From positions 310,001 through 374,000 of the forward strand of contig VWYX01000126.1 in the NCBI GenBank assembly GCA_013396525.1: a DNA stretch of 64,000 bases. Direction: 5' to 3'. Position 1 is the stretch's first letter; the number at the start of each line of letters is the position of its first letter. The notes beneath the pieces were generated by a model. The model was given only the letters and a program-made list of their open reading frames with translations. It was not told where the DNA came from and made no database searches. Of this stretch, positions 13,241-26,800 are shown piece after piece. This DNA comes from Chaetorhynchus papuensis (lineage: Eukaryota; Chordata; Aves; Passeriformes; Rhipiduridae). The position numbers and the translations under genes are program-made.

Positions 13241-14155
13241 GAAAAGAAAGATCTTCCATGTTTTATTTTATCCTCTCCTTTTCTGATTATACCCTGCTGA
13301 CATCAAGTTTAAAAAAAGCCATCAATATTTTCTTATATTTTATGGCAGATACAAAACAACATTTTAGTTAAGCTCCTGAAAGGCATATATCAATAATTTC
13401 TACAGTCCCAAGCCTCTCAGGCTCTTCTCATGTAATAAATTTCACATGCCTCCGATAAAACTATTGAATTTTTGCCTACCTGCTCTTCTTTAGAGAGAGG
13501 AGGAAGAGTTGTCCCTTTAACCTTAAGAGATAACGATGAGATTTTTAAACTTTTTTACACAATGCATTGCTAATATTCATGTAGCTTATAAAGAACACCA
13601 AAACACTTAATTCAATTAAACTAGCCAGTCATACCAGCAAAATTTGCAGTCTTGTCAGTCCTAATGAATTGAGCTGTGGATCAGTGTTTGGATGACAAAC
13701 ATAGGGAGAAAACTGTAAGCAGGAGCCTTGTGCTTCTCCCTGAGCCCCTGTCCCAGTGGTTGAGGGGATGTCTGTGCTGCTGTATGTGTCCCCCTTCTGA
13801 TGATCCTAAATTGAGAAAGAGCCGGCCCGGTTCACATCTGATGGAAATCAACGTTGTTATTTTGAAAGCAGTGCAGTGATGATGACTTACACCAGCTGAG
13901 TATTTTGACAAGACTGTATTATTTGTCACACTGTCTGTGTTCCAGTCTGGAGATCTAGCACTACACCCATCTGAATTTTCCTAATAGTTTTAACACGGGA
14001 TTTTTCTCTTGCTGCAATTTCATATTTTGACTAAAATGGTTTTGGTCCTTTCCAACTGAAAGCTCTGCTGGTATTTCCAACTGGAGATCACTGTGCTTCT
14101 GGGGTGAAGGAAGCTTGTATCTATTTGAAGCAAAGCTGTTTGTAATCACGTAATG
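13241..14155. other. Gene desert, no supported gene
   Basis: Noncoding DNA. Opposing frames at 13676-13929 (67 plus, 82 minus) are unrecognised. Confidence 0.45.
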
Positions 14156-14400
14156 TAAAGCACTAGATATATAATCAGTGTGTGCTGTATTAAAATCCTT
14201 TCAAAGCTCTGGATATTGACTGACAGGCTATCCAACTGCATGCTGATATGGCATAAAAATTTTACAAAGCAGAAACACTGAAGTAGTGGTCATAAAGCAA
14301 TCCTTTGCAAGCAGTTGTGATTACCATAGCAGATGAGCCAAAGTGAACATATTTTTCTTTTTTTCTTTCATATGGCAAGAGAAAGCACAGTCTGTTTTAA
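14156..14400. promoter_or_regulatory. Candidate conserved noncoding element
   Basis: Nonrepetitive sequence with TTGACTGACAGGC (TALE-like, near 14216-14228), TATTAAAATCC, GCATGCTGATATGGCATAAAA and TTGTGATTACCATAG. Assigned by motif texture only. Confidence 0.3.
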
Positions 14401-17400
14401 AAATCCCAGTGCACAGGGAATAGAGCAACACAGAGAGGAAACTAAAACTCTACAGTAAATTTTGATAAATAGATTATAAAAAAAGAGTGACAAATTGGTG
14501 TTTGTTGAATAGCAGATGGAAAATGTCTCTTTATAAGTACAGCTCTGCCAACCTAACAGTGAACCTGAAAATGAGATGACAAGGAAATAATCCAGATTGT
14601 AATTTTTTCCAGCACCTATTCTGAAGCAAAAAGTTTTAACACTCCTCTAACTACATGGCAGGTCTTACTGTTGCTGTTTGTGTATATCATACACATTGGA
14701 TGTATGATTATGGAAAATCAAGTGTTAGTAGTAGGAGTAGATATCAGTACCTATATTTAGACAATTAGTTTTAAAGGAATGTCTTTAGAAATCTCCAAAG
14801 GCCTGTGTAGAACTTTAATCATTACGTGCGAATAAGCATTCCTGTTCTAAACTTATAAGTTTTGCATTACAAAGGTACTATCTTCACTTCAAACCCCAAA
14901 GACTGAAGTAAAATATAACAGGACAAGCCATATAGATTTGGGGACCTAATATGGGGAACAATACAATGTTTAGTTAAACAGTAGGGAAGTTTAATATCTA
15001 AATGCCAAGGATTTTTAGTTATCTGTGTAGAACCACTTTCCTCTCTCCTTTTCAAAATGCCAAATCACCTGTAATGATCACAGGACATGTGGACTGCAGT
15101 CTTAGAAAAGCCTCCACCAGCACTGGTCCACAGGTCTGTGCAGTACCATAACACATTTATTTCAAAGCCAATTTCAAGCAAATTGCAAGTGCCACTTCTT
15201 CTGCCTGGTTGGATTTGTGATTTAAGTCTCTCATTTAAGTCCTAGTTAAACCTGCATCTCCTCCACTTGAGCTCTGGTGAACTCAGGCTCTGGTGTCTTT
15301 GTGTTTGAAAGCTGCTGAACTGTCTCTGTCTGCATGCCAGATAACTGTTGTAGGGAAGAATAAAGATATTCCACTTCCAGGTACAAAGTAGGCTGATCTC
15401 TTCATGTTTTCCTCCCATACAAGCAGCATATCTCTCTTGGCAACTGTATTTATGCTGTCTTCTGGCAGTGTTGATATTTTCCCTTTGGCTGACAGGCAGG
15501 TCAGAAATTCTGCTGGTGTGCACTTTGCCTAGCAATGCCTGCTTGGAGAGCCCGAAACACAGGGGCCAGGCCTGTTCTGCACCTCTCTGCAAACCTTTCC
15601 TGGCTTGGCAGCCAGATGTGACTACTGTTTGTGTGAGCTTGCCATATCACAGTGTAATGCTGCAGCTCAGGATCACCAAACATCTGCCCCATGAGAAGCT
15701 GATAATTGCTTTCATCCCAGAGCTTGGTGGGTAACACACGTTATCACTGTGAACCTTGATTCCCCTCTCACCTTGCACAGATACCTTTCACAAACAGTGA
15801 AATATCTCTGCAAGACCAAGTTTAACCATTAAAACACTGCCAGTAAACCAGCCTAAGATCTTGAATCAAGAAGTGCCAGAACAGAAAACAGAACGTTGCT
15901 TGGTAACTCCTACCTCCTTAGGACTTCTGTATACTTCTCTAGAGGAGTTTTCACTAGGACCTGTTTCTCTAAATCAGAAAACAGAGCATCTAAAATGTTC
16001 TTACCTTCTCCCCCAACAACCAAAACTGTATATTATGGTTAGTCCTAACAGTTATTTCCATTAAACTCTTGCTACTCAGCAAGACAGGTACTTGTTTACC
16101 TCTTAAATTTTACATTCACTCTGTGTGGCCACAGAGTCTACTTCAAAACTATCACTGAATTTTCTTTCTTACCTTCCTATTTTTTCATTTATACACACAG
16201 AAATCTGGCAGAGTAAAAAGAAAAAAAGGTAGAATTTTCCAAGGTGTCCCTGTTAAGACATCTACAGCCTTGACTTCCCTCCATCTTTGGCTTTTTACAA
16301 AAAGGATCTAAATTTCAAAGTAAAACTCCAGTCAGTACCAAGTACAGTTTGAATTGGCCAGTGTTTCACGTTGATCACTTGTAGCTTAAGGAATAACACA
16401 GCTGGTGACTCCCTCTAAAGTCTTAAAGTGACTTGTTCAGCAACATAAAAAATATTCATTGGCAGAAGAAAGATAAGCTTCAGTTTTAAAAAGTGGTGTT
16501 CAGTGGTGTTAGCCATAACTGCTTTTTTTCACATTTTAACTAGAGTAGGAGACAAACTAAGAATCTTACCACACACCAGGTTCATTGACTGTACTCACCT
16601 GGGCACAGCATCCAATTTGTGCTCCAATGTAGTTCAGTAGTTTTATGGAATAAATAGGATGCTTCATGGTGTATATGACAAAGGAACCAAAATATGACTA
16701 TGTGGCTAGTGGGGTTCTTGTTACCTAAATCTTGACTGACACACAGACCTATTAAAATATGACTTTATTGTTCCACATTTAAAGCAAGCAATACTTAAAG
16801 TATAACTGCTAGCTTATTTTCAAAGAGTTTTAGATTATTGGATTTATGCACAGACGTCTAGCATTTAAATTGTCAAGTGCTTGCCAAAGTAGGGCTATTG
16901 ACCTCTCTCTGTATTAGTCCTTAGAAAGGAATTAGACACAAACTTCATCTAAGAGTTTCATACACAGCTGCTGACAGGGGAAGAGATTGAGACCCAGTAT
17001 TAAGCTTAGTTTCCAGGATATGAACTGCAGGAATAAGCTCCTGTGAAATGAGCCTCTTGGCCATGCCTTTACACCCCTGCTCCTTCCACAATTCAATCTC
17101 CTCTGTCTTTCATCTGCCATTCTGAGCCCACAGCAGCTGCAGAGAAATCATTGCTTGTCGTTTGTGCTCGGGTCAGAAGCAGGTGTCAGTGCTTATAGCC
17201 TGGGTGGCTCTCCTGGCACAGAAGGCATGAAGGGGCTGTGGGATGCAGGTTATACTTTGCTCAGTGAGCAGAAACCAAACCAAGTGGCTCTTCTGGAACC
17301 ATGCACTTCATAATCCTGTTTTGCTTGTGTCGCAGGGGTGAAAAACAGTATGTCCACTGTAATTGTAGGGTCTAATGATGTGCAAGGATGGCATAGTAAA

Positions 17401-17600
17401 GCTTTCACAATTAAATTCCTACATCTCATGTATGGAGTCTGCTGCTGTTTCTTAGTCAGCTTTGAAGAACATGGTCTTAAAATCCTCTTGCTTCCACTTT
17501 CCCACTATGGTGCTACCAGACTGTAGGGTTTAAAATCTCTTCTTTTAGCTTGACCGACTGCAATGATTTGGGTAAATAATTGTTTAAAAAAAAATCTTAT
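14401..17600. other. Gene desert, no supported gene
   Basis: Noncoding DNA. A somewhat GC-richer patch at 15242-15737 has three overlapping frames (116, 88 and 78 codons) without recognisable products. Minus-strand donor-like words CCCAG|GTGAGT (exon end 16599), GAAG|GTAAGA near 16003 and GGAAG|GTAAGA near 16174 are present without convincing acceptors. The 14420-14640 part has enhancer-like texture. Confidence 0.5.
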
Positions 17601-17870
17601 GTTTCATAAAAAAGAATTTAATTTCACTTAAATGCTGCCATTTTTAACATCTAAAGTATTGTGCTTTGATGAGTTAGTTCTTTTCTGTCATGTATTGTAA
17701 TACCTTCAATGTCACCAATGTAAATCAGTTAATCAAATTTTTAAAAATTGCATTCATATTGCAGGATTTATTTTATCCAAGAATAAGGACATGCTTTGCA
17801 TGAGAAAACATCTGTCCAACATTCATTTGTAGCTTGAAAACAGGAAATTCTAGCAGAAATATGGCATACT
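17601..17870. promoter_or_regulatory. Candidate conserved noncoding element
   Basis: Nonrepetitive AT-rich sequence with CAGTTAATCAAAT (17726-17738), GAATTTAATTTCAC, GCATTCATATTGC and TTTGCATGAG. Texture resembles a developmental enhancer. The 17871-18690 interval to the right holds no gene and nothing else notable. Confidence 0.35.
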
Positions 17871-18690
17871 CAACTTTTTCTGCTTTGGCTGTCTCAAGGA
17901 AAGTCCTACAGCTCTTATGGCATCAGCCAATCTAAAAATAGTTGCCTGTTACCTATTCATAGCCGGTACTGATCCTCTGTGATCACTAACCTTACTTTTC
18001 AGTGCAAGTGCTGACTTGGCCACAGCCCAGTATGTTAATAGTAGCACCGCTGTTTAAACTGGGGCAGGAAATCTGTTTGTTGAGTGCCTGTGTTTCACAC
18101 AGCCCTTAGTTTAGTAGCCATTGAGTTCAAGGAGCCTCCTGCATGTTGAAAAAGTCAAAAAGGGGTAAATAAAACCATTTGCTATATGGCTGTCTTCTAC
18201 TAATAAATTCCTGGATACTGGAATCACAGCTGGCAGGTCAGTGTGCATCTTGTTTGCAGACGAGCATTCTTCCATGTGGTAGGGGACGTTCTGTGTACTT
18301 TGAAGATCACAATGTAAAAATTTAATGGGCAGATTCTGAGAAAGTGTGAGTGTTTTTAGGAGAGACATATATCAAAGTTCTTGGGTGTCTTTTAATTCTT
18401 CCAAACAGAATTTGGAGGTACCTGTCAGTTACCTTTTTTCTAAAGACAGATAGCAGTTACCCGGTGTGGTTGTAAAAAAGGCAATGGCTCATTAACCAAG
18501 TTTTCAGCACTTTTCTATAGAATTATAAGACATGGGTTACCTCTAGCAGGTGTTCAGGATATACATTCAAAAATCCATCTTCTGCAATGGGTAACAGCTG
18601 GTACAGCTGCCTTATATCAATCTTGTGGTAAGCCTGACAGAAATCAAACTCAGAAATTGAAGAAGAGGGATTTTGCTGCAAGGCACAAGT

Positions 18691-18810
18691 GCATGCAGTT
18701 AATTTAATTATTTCAGGAAGTCGTCTATACTTTGCTCATTTCAAACCAAAATGCATAATGGTTATATCTTTCAAATGCTTTTTGTACAATTAATTACAAG
18801 CTGTTCTTGG
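18691..18810. promoter_or_regulatory. Candidate conserved noncoding element
   Basis: Dense homeodomain words in about 110 bp: GTTAATTTAATTATTTC (18699-18715) and CAATTAATTACAAG (18787-18800), with AATGCATAATGG between them. Confidence 0.35.
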
Positions 18811-21730
18811 CTTGCCCGAGTATCTGGTAGGAAGGGTGTGGTTGATCTTTTCTGAGGCAATTCTTTTCCTTCCAATAAATCCTAAAGAATGTTAAGGGGT
18901 GATTTTTTTAGCCCTTTGTTATAGGAAACTCTACAGGAGGGTGTTCTGTGCAGCTCTTTTATTTGTTATGTATGTGAGAACATTTGAGACCCTAAGTGGA
19001 CTTACAGTTGTGCAGGTGGCACCCAGCTGTCTTCCTCTCCTATCACACCGGAAGGTTTAATCTCTTCATTCTTGTAGAACCAGACTGCTTGGGAGGCTAA
19101 AAGGCAAGTTGGACCAACCTCAATTGAGATAAAGTGGAATTTGTGTGGATGGGGGGATGTTCCTGATCATGATTGCTGACAGGGCAAATGTGCTGTCTGT
19201 TCTAAAGAAGTATGACCACATTTTTATTTTCATCTGGCTAAGCCAGTATGTTATTCTGACTTTCTGCATCTCTTTCAGTATTATCAACTTCCTTGCCCAG
19301 GACATTGATAGAAAATTAGAACACTGGTACCTCCAACTGCAGTCTGTGATAGCCTGTGATCTCATGGCAGGCTTCTCATTCTATTCAAAAGTCTTGCAGA
19401 ACAGAGCATCCAGGGGAACCTAAAAGTTGTCACAGTGGCTATAATTTTCTAAATCATCCACATGAAAAGGGAAATCTAAATAAAAAGTGAGCCCATCACC
19501 TAAATGAAAAATAAAATATTTTGAATATATAAGACCTTAGTAAGCTCCATCCATATTTCAGTGAGGAGGGCTGAAAACTGCTAGAAGCATGACAAATCAT
19601 TGTTAAATATATCTCAGTTCTCAAACTGACTCTTATTTGGGATATGTAGTCTATTTTGAGCAAGTAAACTCAGACTTAACCTCTAATGTAGTCTGTGAAG
19701 AACTACTGATTCAGAAAAGCTAGCCTGCCCATAGGCTTTTATTGGTGCAAGCATATGTAGAGCCATAAGCAATGTGTTTATATATTAAAAATCAAGAAAG
19801 GAATTGCTAGAGTTCAAGGAAAAGCGTGACAGAACAAGAAGCCCTTTTCCTGCCTGGCACGTTTCTCCATTGCAAATAATCAGTTGATGATATGTGCAAC
19901 AAAGAAAGAATCACTGCATGAAAAACTGCAGCCTCCCCCAGTTATTGCTTTCCTCACACTTCCTGCCAGAACAAGGGAATAAAAGCTTTCAATTTGATGT
20001 TGATGTTATTTCCTTGAATGGTTTTGTTAAAGTGCTGAACGTACAGCTTGTTTGCTAGCAACCTTTGGATTTACGAGTTGCCAGTCCTGGAGATGTTACT
20101 GTTTGTCATACATTTTCCTCCTGATTTCCCTTCTTTATCCTCCTGCTTTCAAACCTTTTTAAAGTCTTTCCACTGCTGATACTCACTCTGATGCTAACTG
20201 GTAGTAATAGAGGGCTGTGCAGCTGTGGTACCGTAGCTTCTCTGGATAATGCTGACCGCAGACTTAGCAGCATGTGCCAGCTCAGCACATCTTGATAACT
20301 CATAATCCCTACCATAGGTTTTTATAGTTTGTCTGGTCTACTGTAAATCTCTAACTCACTGTCATCGACAGAGCTCTTGACCTGATTCATAGGCACCAGG
20401 AATTAAGCTCCTGTCACACTCTGTTAGAAGATGACACCATTTATGCTGTGATATTATACAAACAGAAATAGATGCTCTTGAATATATTGAATCATGGAAC
20501 AGCGTCAAAGGTCATGTTATTATTTTGAATCTTGTTAATTAAGCAAAGTAACTAGAAAGAAGGAGGGAAAAAAAAAGAATCTAAAAAAAGAGCCAAACCC
20601 AAACCTGTGTACTAGCCAGCACATTGAAGTACAGGCAGGTTATCTGATCTTTTCTACTAACACAGCTGTAATTTGGGATAATCTTGTGCGTAATAAGAAA
20701 AATATGTACATTACTAAAAAGAAATAGTCTGTGGAGTTTTTCCCCCATCTCATTGTGAATGGATAACATAGTCCTCAGTCCTATTGCAGTTCACATTGTT
20801 TCTCAGCTATGGAAAGATTCTGTCCCTCTAAGGAGAAAGGACCTCAAAAGTATTAAAAAAAAGAAATTAAGAAATTAAATCAAATCACTTTTGGCATTTT
20901 GATGCAGCAGAAATTACATAGGTTGTGCTGTAAAAAGGAGCCCAGTCCAATTCTGTCTAGTTCCTCATTAAAGATCAATTTGTGTAGTAATGAGGACCCC
21001 GGACAGGTTACCAAAATACCAGAATTTTATTCTAGATCAGATCCTGGCTTTTCATGGGACTTCTGTACTGAGGCTTTGGTTCATTGTGCTGTTGATTTTT
21101 ACTGCATCATTTCTAAGTTTGGCCCATTCTTAGTGTAAGGTCCCAGGAGACTGCTCACAGCAGCTGGCTAGTGGAATCTCTGATTGCAGGTGGAGGAGCA
21201 GGATACTGTAATAAAGCAAACTTGGTCCTTGGTGGCTCTAAATAAGACAGAATGATGAAATTGCTTTGAAAAAAATATTTTGAAATGCAGGACTTAAATT
21301 TTATTTGGTCATTCAAACATTTTGTCTTTGTTACCTGAACAAATATAGAAGTTTTTAATGGAGAAACTAAAGTGGTTTCAATTGTTATACATGATATAAT
21401 AAGAAATTGATCTCCATGGAAATTTTAATGTATTTTTACTTCTCAGATTTCCCAGCATGGAATAATTTGATAATTAGTAGATTTCTTGATTTCATAAGGC
21501 TAACTAAATATTGCTTGTTATACAAACATGATTCAATGAAAGAAGCCTTGTTTGAATGAATACAAGTTTCTTTTTTCTTTTTGAGAATTATACCAGTTCG
21601 TATTTTGCATTTTTTGGTAAATTGTGATGAAACTGTTCCTCCAGCTGTATTTTCCTGAAAAAAAATGTCTGACTGACCCACTTAACACAAGAACACGTAA
21701 ATGCTCAGAAATGTATTATTATTATTTCAG
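18811..21730. other. Gene desert, no supported gene
   Basis: AT-rich noncoding DNA. Opposing frames at 19120-19423 (81 minus, 92 plus) are unrecognised. The rest shows no repeat family or promoter-like patch. Confidence 0.5.
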
Positions 21731-21885
21731 AGAGTTCCCAGTCCCCCTAACTCGATGAGCTTCATGATCAGATTTCCAAATCGTGAAAATCTGACGAGTA
21801 ACAAAGTAATGACAGAGGAACAGAGTAATATTGTATTTGTGAGAGGAGACTACACAAAGACCAGGTTACACCACCTCTGCTGCAG
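21731..21885 (+). other. Exon-like 155-nt interval
   Basis: Acceptor TTATTATTATTTCAG ends at 21730 and a good donor CTGCAG|GTAACT follows 21885. The interval is open from 21731 in phase 0 and ends in phase 2. Its pyrimidine tract is interrupted by A, so the acceptor is moderate. No homologue is recognised. Candidate noncoding-RNA exon or chance pseudo-exon. Confidence 0.2.
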
Positions 21886-24800
21886 GTAACTCTTGACTAT
21901 ATCAGTAGCTATCATCTGAAAGCTGGTTTGTGAAGCAAGTCAGTTATTCCAGCTCACATGCAGAGGAGGTGGCAGAGAAGGGAACAAATACATCACGATA
22001 CATCCATTCTCCTTCAGGCAAGTTTGATGCAGTTAGTAAGGAATGAATGGGCCCATGCCAGCTCCTTGGAGGACTTTTTCCCTTTTATTGGAGATAGAAG
22101 GGCACTGGCGCACAGAATAGTGAGCACTGTGTCTTCCCCTGTCTATTGTGTTGTCAGTCTGGGATTTCAGTTCCTACAGATGAGGATTCAGCTTTTTTCA
22201 GTCATGTTAAGTTCACTTGAGAAGGTTTGTTTTGCCCCTTGAATTGTAGAGGTATATAATGTCATTAAAATAACTTTGTTGAAAATTTGGCCCCATTTGA
22301 CCTCATAGACATATTTTTCCTCTAGCAGTGTCAAGAAATGTAGTGTTTTAATTTGTCAGAGATATGGCCTGACAATATCTACAAAATCGAAACACTCAAG
22401 AGCATAACTCAGTATCCTAATTCAGTGACTTCTCTGTGGTGTGGTACATATGATCTGTAGAACTTCTGTCTGTATCTCTGACACATTGGTGCCAATTGAT
22501 TGTGCTAAGGAGGCACAGAAGGAAAGACAGCCACTCCTCTGGCATGCATTACTTCTTGCCTTAGGATACAGCAAACCTCTGGGTGAACTCTTTAGAGCTC
22601 TGACTGCACTGATCAGAAAGAAGATCCAGCAGTTCCTCATCCCCAAGCTGTGCTGAACTTGCTACAGGTTGCTTATTCCAGGGCAGTCAGGAATAAGGTA
22701 ACTGCAGCAAGGCTACCCTTGCCTGGATTCTAGAGTGGCCATAGGTATTGTTTCATGGTAACAAAATCCTCCCAGATGGGGTGCCTCCAGCACTGACAAA
22801 TGCAGGATTTCTAACATACCTTCCCAGGAGGGTAAATATCAGTTTCTCTTTAAATCTACTGATAAGGACTCTGTCTCAACTTGAGTCTTTCGAGGAGTCC
22901 CTCACAGGAATGACCAACCCATTGGGACAAAATGGGACAAAGATGTTGAGAGTTTGTAGCCTTTTGCACCCACAATCCTAAACCATTTTAGCAGTAACAC
23001 AGACAACTGTTAGATTGATAGATACTGATTTCTTCAATAGAAAAATTCTATGGACTACGTGTTAGCCCGATGCATGTCAGCTGGCTAAGTGCTAAAGCTC
23101 TGTCACTACTTTAGCAAAGACATTGCATGTTTTATCTTTATTGTAGAAACAAATTAATGAAAATTATATAGATTAAGTCAGGAAATAATCAGATCAGTTC
23201 TCTTCTGTACTAGAGAAACTATCCAACAATGATATTTTCCAAGTTCCAGTGTGTTTGCCTGTGCTTTATAATTTGATATTTCAGTGCACTGTCACTTGAA
23301 ATTAATTGCAACTAATTAAAAGTGATCCAGTTAGGACAACTGGACAATAGTGCCCTGGAGATTGCTTCATTCCCAGAGGTTTTAGTGACTTGCTGCTGCA
23401 CTGGTTCAAGTCTTCAGAAGGGTGCTATACATCATAATGTCATTTTACATTGTTATTTCTCTGAAAGCAGCAATTTAAAAGAGTCTCCAGTGAACCTTGA
23501 GCAACTTTGCACTAAAAAGAAAAATGTTACTGTTCAAGATCTGTAAAATATAAAATATAGATTCAAAGAAATCACTTGACATGAATAGTAGTATTAAATT
23601 TGTGCCATTATTTGCATGTAATATATAATGTTGTAGTAAAAGGCTAACAAAGCATTTAGGCTGCTCCAGGGCTCATTGATTTTTCTGCACCTTTGTTCAA
23701 ACTAGGTCAAAACCAATGTTGGTCTTATTTTATCAGACATATTTTTCTCATGTTTGAGACTTCTGTCCTAAAGTGATATAACACAGTTTAAGCCCACAAT
23801 GTACTGTGGCCTACAACCCCTCTTTAGAGAAAAGCAATATTCTTGTTTTGGTTTAGATTACCCTAACCAAGCAGCTGGCTAATGTGACCTAAACTTTGGA
23901 ATATACAGAGGCCCCATTTTTTAGTAACTTGGATGAACTGAGGGCTTAATGGAATAAAGCTTGCTTTCATGTTAGGGTGAAGGCCAGTCATTTAAAGAAT
24001 TATGAAAATGAACCTTGTAACCAGTGCAAATGTGTTAACACAGTTAAACAGCTCATTTGATATTCTTCCTCACTGCTATAAGCAAAAACATAGAGTCTAC
24101 TAAAATAAGATTTTGTCCCAAGTCCCAAAGCAACAAATCTTCCTGCCTGTGCAACCCATACTTAGCAAACTTTATTCTGTGAAGAAACAGAGATGCAGAA
24201 TTGGGATCAGAATAGTTCTCAAAGAGAAAAAATGTAAGCTAGAGGCTATTTTTAGACAATGATGAGGCTTTCAAACAAACTGTATATTGTCCTGACATTT
24301 CACATCATTTCTCCACTGTGAAACGTGTTCTATCATAGAAACCAGCCCATTTGTTATAGTGTGTGATCCTTCCTCCCACTGCAGCACATCTGGAACATCA
24401 TCTCCTCTCAACATATTTTGTTTTTCTTAATTCATCTGATTTCTGAACAGGACCATCAGTCAGTCTTTGAATAGGTTTGATTCAACACTGTGTTATTTCA
24501 TTTCTACAGAGCCATAATAGCACAAAAATCAATGGAGTTGTACTGACATACAAATTGAGTAATGTATTGGCAGATCAGATCTATTGAATCTATTTTGCTC
24601 ACAAGACCATTAAAATTGGTTTTTAAAAAAAACTTCAGCAGTGAGAAAAGCAGTAGTTTAGTTTTGTGCATAAAATCCATCCTATGTTCTAATACTTGGG
24701 CTCATATTAATGGGAAAATGAGTGGATTCTTCACTTTCTTATCAAGAAACTATTGAGGAAAGTTATGTTAGAAAATGTGTGTATTTCTTTGTACAACAGT

Positions 24801-25568
24801 AATCTCTGTCTCTTCTGCAGACTGGGAACTGATGACATTCACCTATATTAATGGATATACTACAGAACAAAAAACCCCCAAACAAACCCAGAGACAAAAT
24901 GCTGGTTCCACTACATTCAGCTGGAGTTTTATGTCCAACTTTGCTGGAATTAGGAATTTATCCTAGTGATTTCCTTTTTTTATTTATTCCAACTCAGCCA
25001 CACTAACCAGCATACAAAAGTACATGCTTCCTTGTAAGTGTGGCATTATTATCTTCTTCATTAGATCAACACAAACCTCTCAGCATTTCTCTGGGGCTAT
25101 CCCAATATCCTCTTGCTAAATGCAAAGTGAGATTAAGCAGACTTGCAGTGTGTTCTGTGCATGCTGAAACTCAGGCTTTGGCAGGCTTCAAGAGAGAGAG
25201 TTCCAGAGAGAGTCAGTAGGAATGTTTTGTCCATCAAGATGTTTGAATTGGACAATAAAAGCACTCCAGGCAGTCGTAAGTTATAACCACTAGAAGATAC
25301 CAAAAAAAAAGGCAGTCTCAGAGATAACTGAATCCGAGACAATGCACTTTGGTTGGAAGATAACTCATGTCACTGCTGCTGCAGTTGGTTTTTAAAAAGT
25401 AATCTTTTTCTATTCAAGGCAGGGAAGAAAATACTAAAACACAAGAATGACTGGGTTAAACTTAAAGAAGCCTCACATGCATTAACCTTTATTTTGTTGG
25501 TAGACAGATACAGGGGGTTTTTTCTCAAAGTGCTGGTAACCAATCATAGAGTTAAAGGGGGAATGAGT
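21886..25568. other. Gene desert, no supported gene
   Basis: AT-rich noncoding DNA with opposing frames at 22422-22656 (74 and 71 codons) that match nothing. TTGAAATTAATTGCAACTAATTAAAAG-type homeodomain words cluster at 23297-23323. An exact AAAAAACCCCC, the reverse complement of the G5T6 word, lies at 24869-24879. Confidence 0.5.
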
Positions 25569-25658
25569 GCTCTCTCTCTGCTTCTCTCTCCCCCTGTCCT
25601 CCTTGTCCACTACTCCCCCTCCCCCTTTCTTTCTTCCCCCCACCTCTCTCTCTCTCTG
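25569..25658 (+). repeat. Polypyrimidine CT/CCC tract
   Basis: About 90 bp that is nearly all C and T on the plus strand, made of CTCTCT runs at both ends and C-rich words in the middle. It could adopt triplex structure in principle. It lies just right of an exact GGGGGTTTTTT word at 25513-25523. Confidence 0.9.
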
Positions 25659-26560
25659 TAAGTTTTGAACCTGATTCAGGCTGTGGTCTCACGTTTACTG
25701 CAGAAATTACTTTACTAGCTTAAGACAAAACTCCTGCTGGTTTAACCTCTTCCCTTGCCAAAGGTTATTGGCCCCAGAGCACTGCAAAGTTAAGTGGATT
25801 ACTTCAGGCAATCTTCTATGGTAGGCTGAACTGCCTTGGCTGACTTTGCAGTGAAGTGGGTGAGGATCCCTCATCTGCCCCACTCTGCTTGCTTTGCAGG
25901 ATGCTGTGGAGAGGTAGTGGCCCAGCCATCTCTGCTGTGAATCCCTGAATGCATCTTCATCCTAAGGAAAACTTAACAATTTTTAAATGTAGTCTGTGCT
26001 AGATCCTCCTTACTAAGGTCTCTTTGTGACACTGTTCTTCCATACCCGTCCTGAAAGAACAGATCAGGGTCTCCAAAGTTTTAACACACTCTGTCTGGCT
26101 GTCTCTGATGGAAGAGACAATGGGGCAAAAAACCCTGTCAGATTAAATCTCTCAGACCCATCTCCCATTTACTGAACTTAAGGGGTGTTTAGTTGAATAA
26201 AGATAGTACGGCTTGATCTGTATTAAAGAACTGTCTTATGGTATTTCAGAACCACTAAAATAATTTTACAAAATGATGTATACTACATATTCCAATGTAG
26301 AGACATACACACAGGGAGACTGGATAGTTAGCACATATGAGACATTTCTGTAACTTAAATTAATAAAGATAATAGCAAAATGGTATCACAAAGTCTTGTT
26401 CTTTCAACTTCTCAGTGTAAACTTTCTGGGTTTGTATTCTGGCAAAGCAGTAAACAGAAATCTGGTTTTTGCAAACATTTTAAGGGCTCTATTCCATGGT
26501 CTACAGCACCTGGTGTATCTCAACTCTTGGCGTAATTTAAACAAACAGGCCATGTAACAC
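25659..26560. other. Gene desert, nothing recognisable
   Basis: Noncoding DNA with no open frame of note and no repeat family recognised. Confidence 0.5.
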
Positions 26561-26800
26561 ATCTCTCTCTCAGTCAAATAAGCAGACTTGGTGTGCTGCC
26601 AATTCCGATCTCATTTATTTGCTAACCCTGGGTTTTATTTATTCCCTGAATCATCAAACACATTGCAGAGAGTGACAGGGGCAGACAATATTACATCTAA
26701 TAGCTATATAATAATGTAAATAAAATCTGGTAAATCATCAGGTACATTATTTGCCTGGTTTGAACTGCCCCACTTAATTTTGTGCACTTGAACCAAAAGT
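26561..26800. promoter_or_regulatory. Candidate conserved noncoding element
   Basis: Nonrepetitive AT-rich sequence with TGACAG (26673-26678), TCATTTATTTGC, AATAATGTAAATAAAA and TAAATCATCAGG. These resemble TALE, forkhead and homeodomain sites. Assignment is by texture only. Confidence 0.35.

Noticed and set aside
23396..23415. tRNA B-box-like GGTTCAAGTC
   Set aside because: No A box, acceptor stem or cloverleaf can be formed around it.
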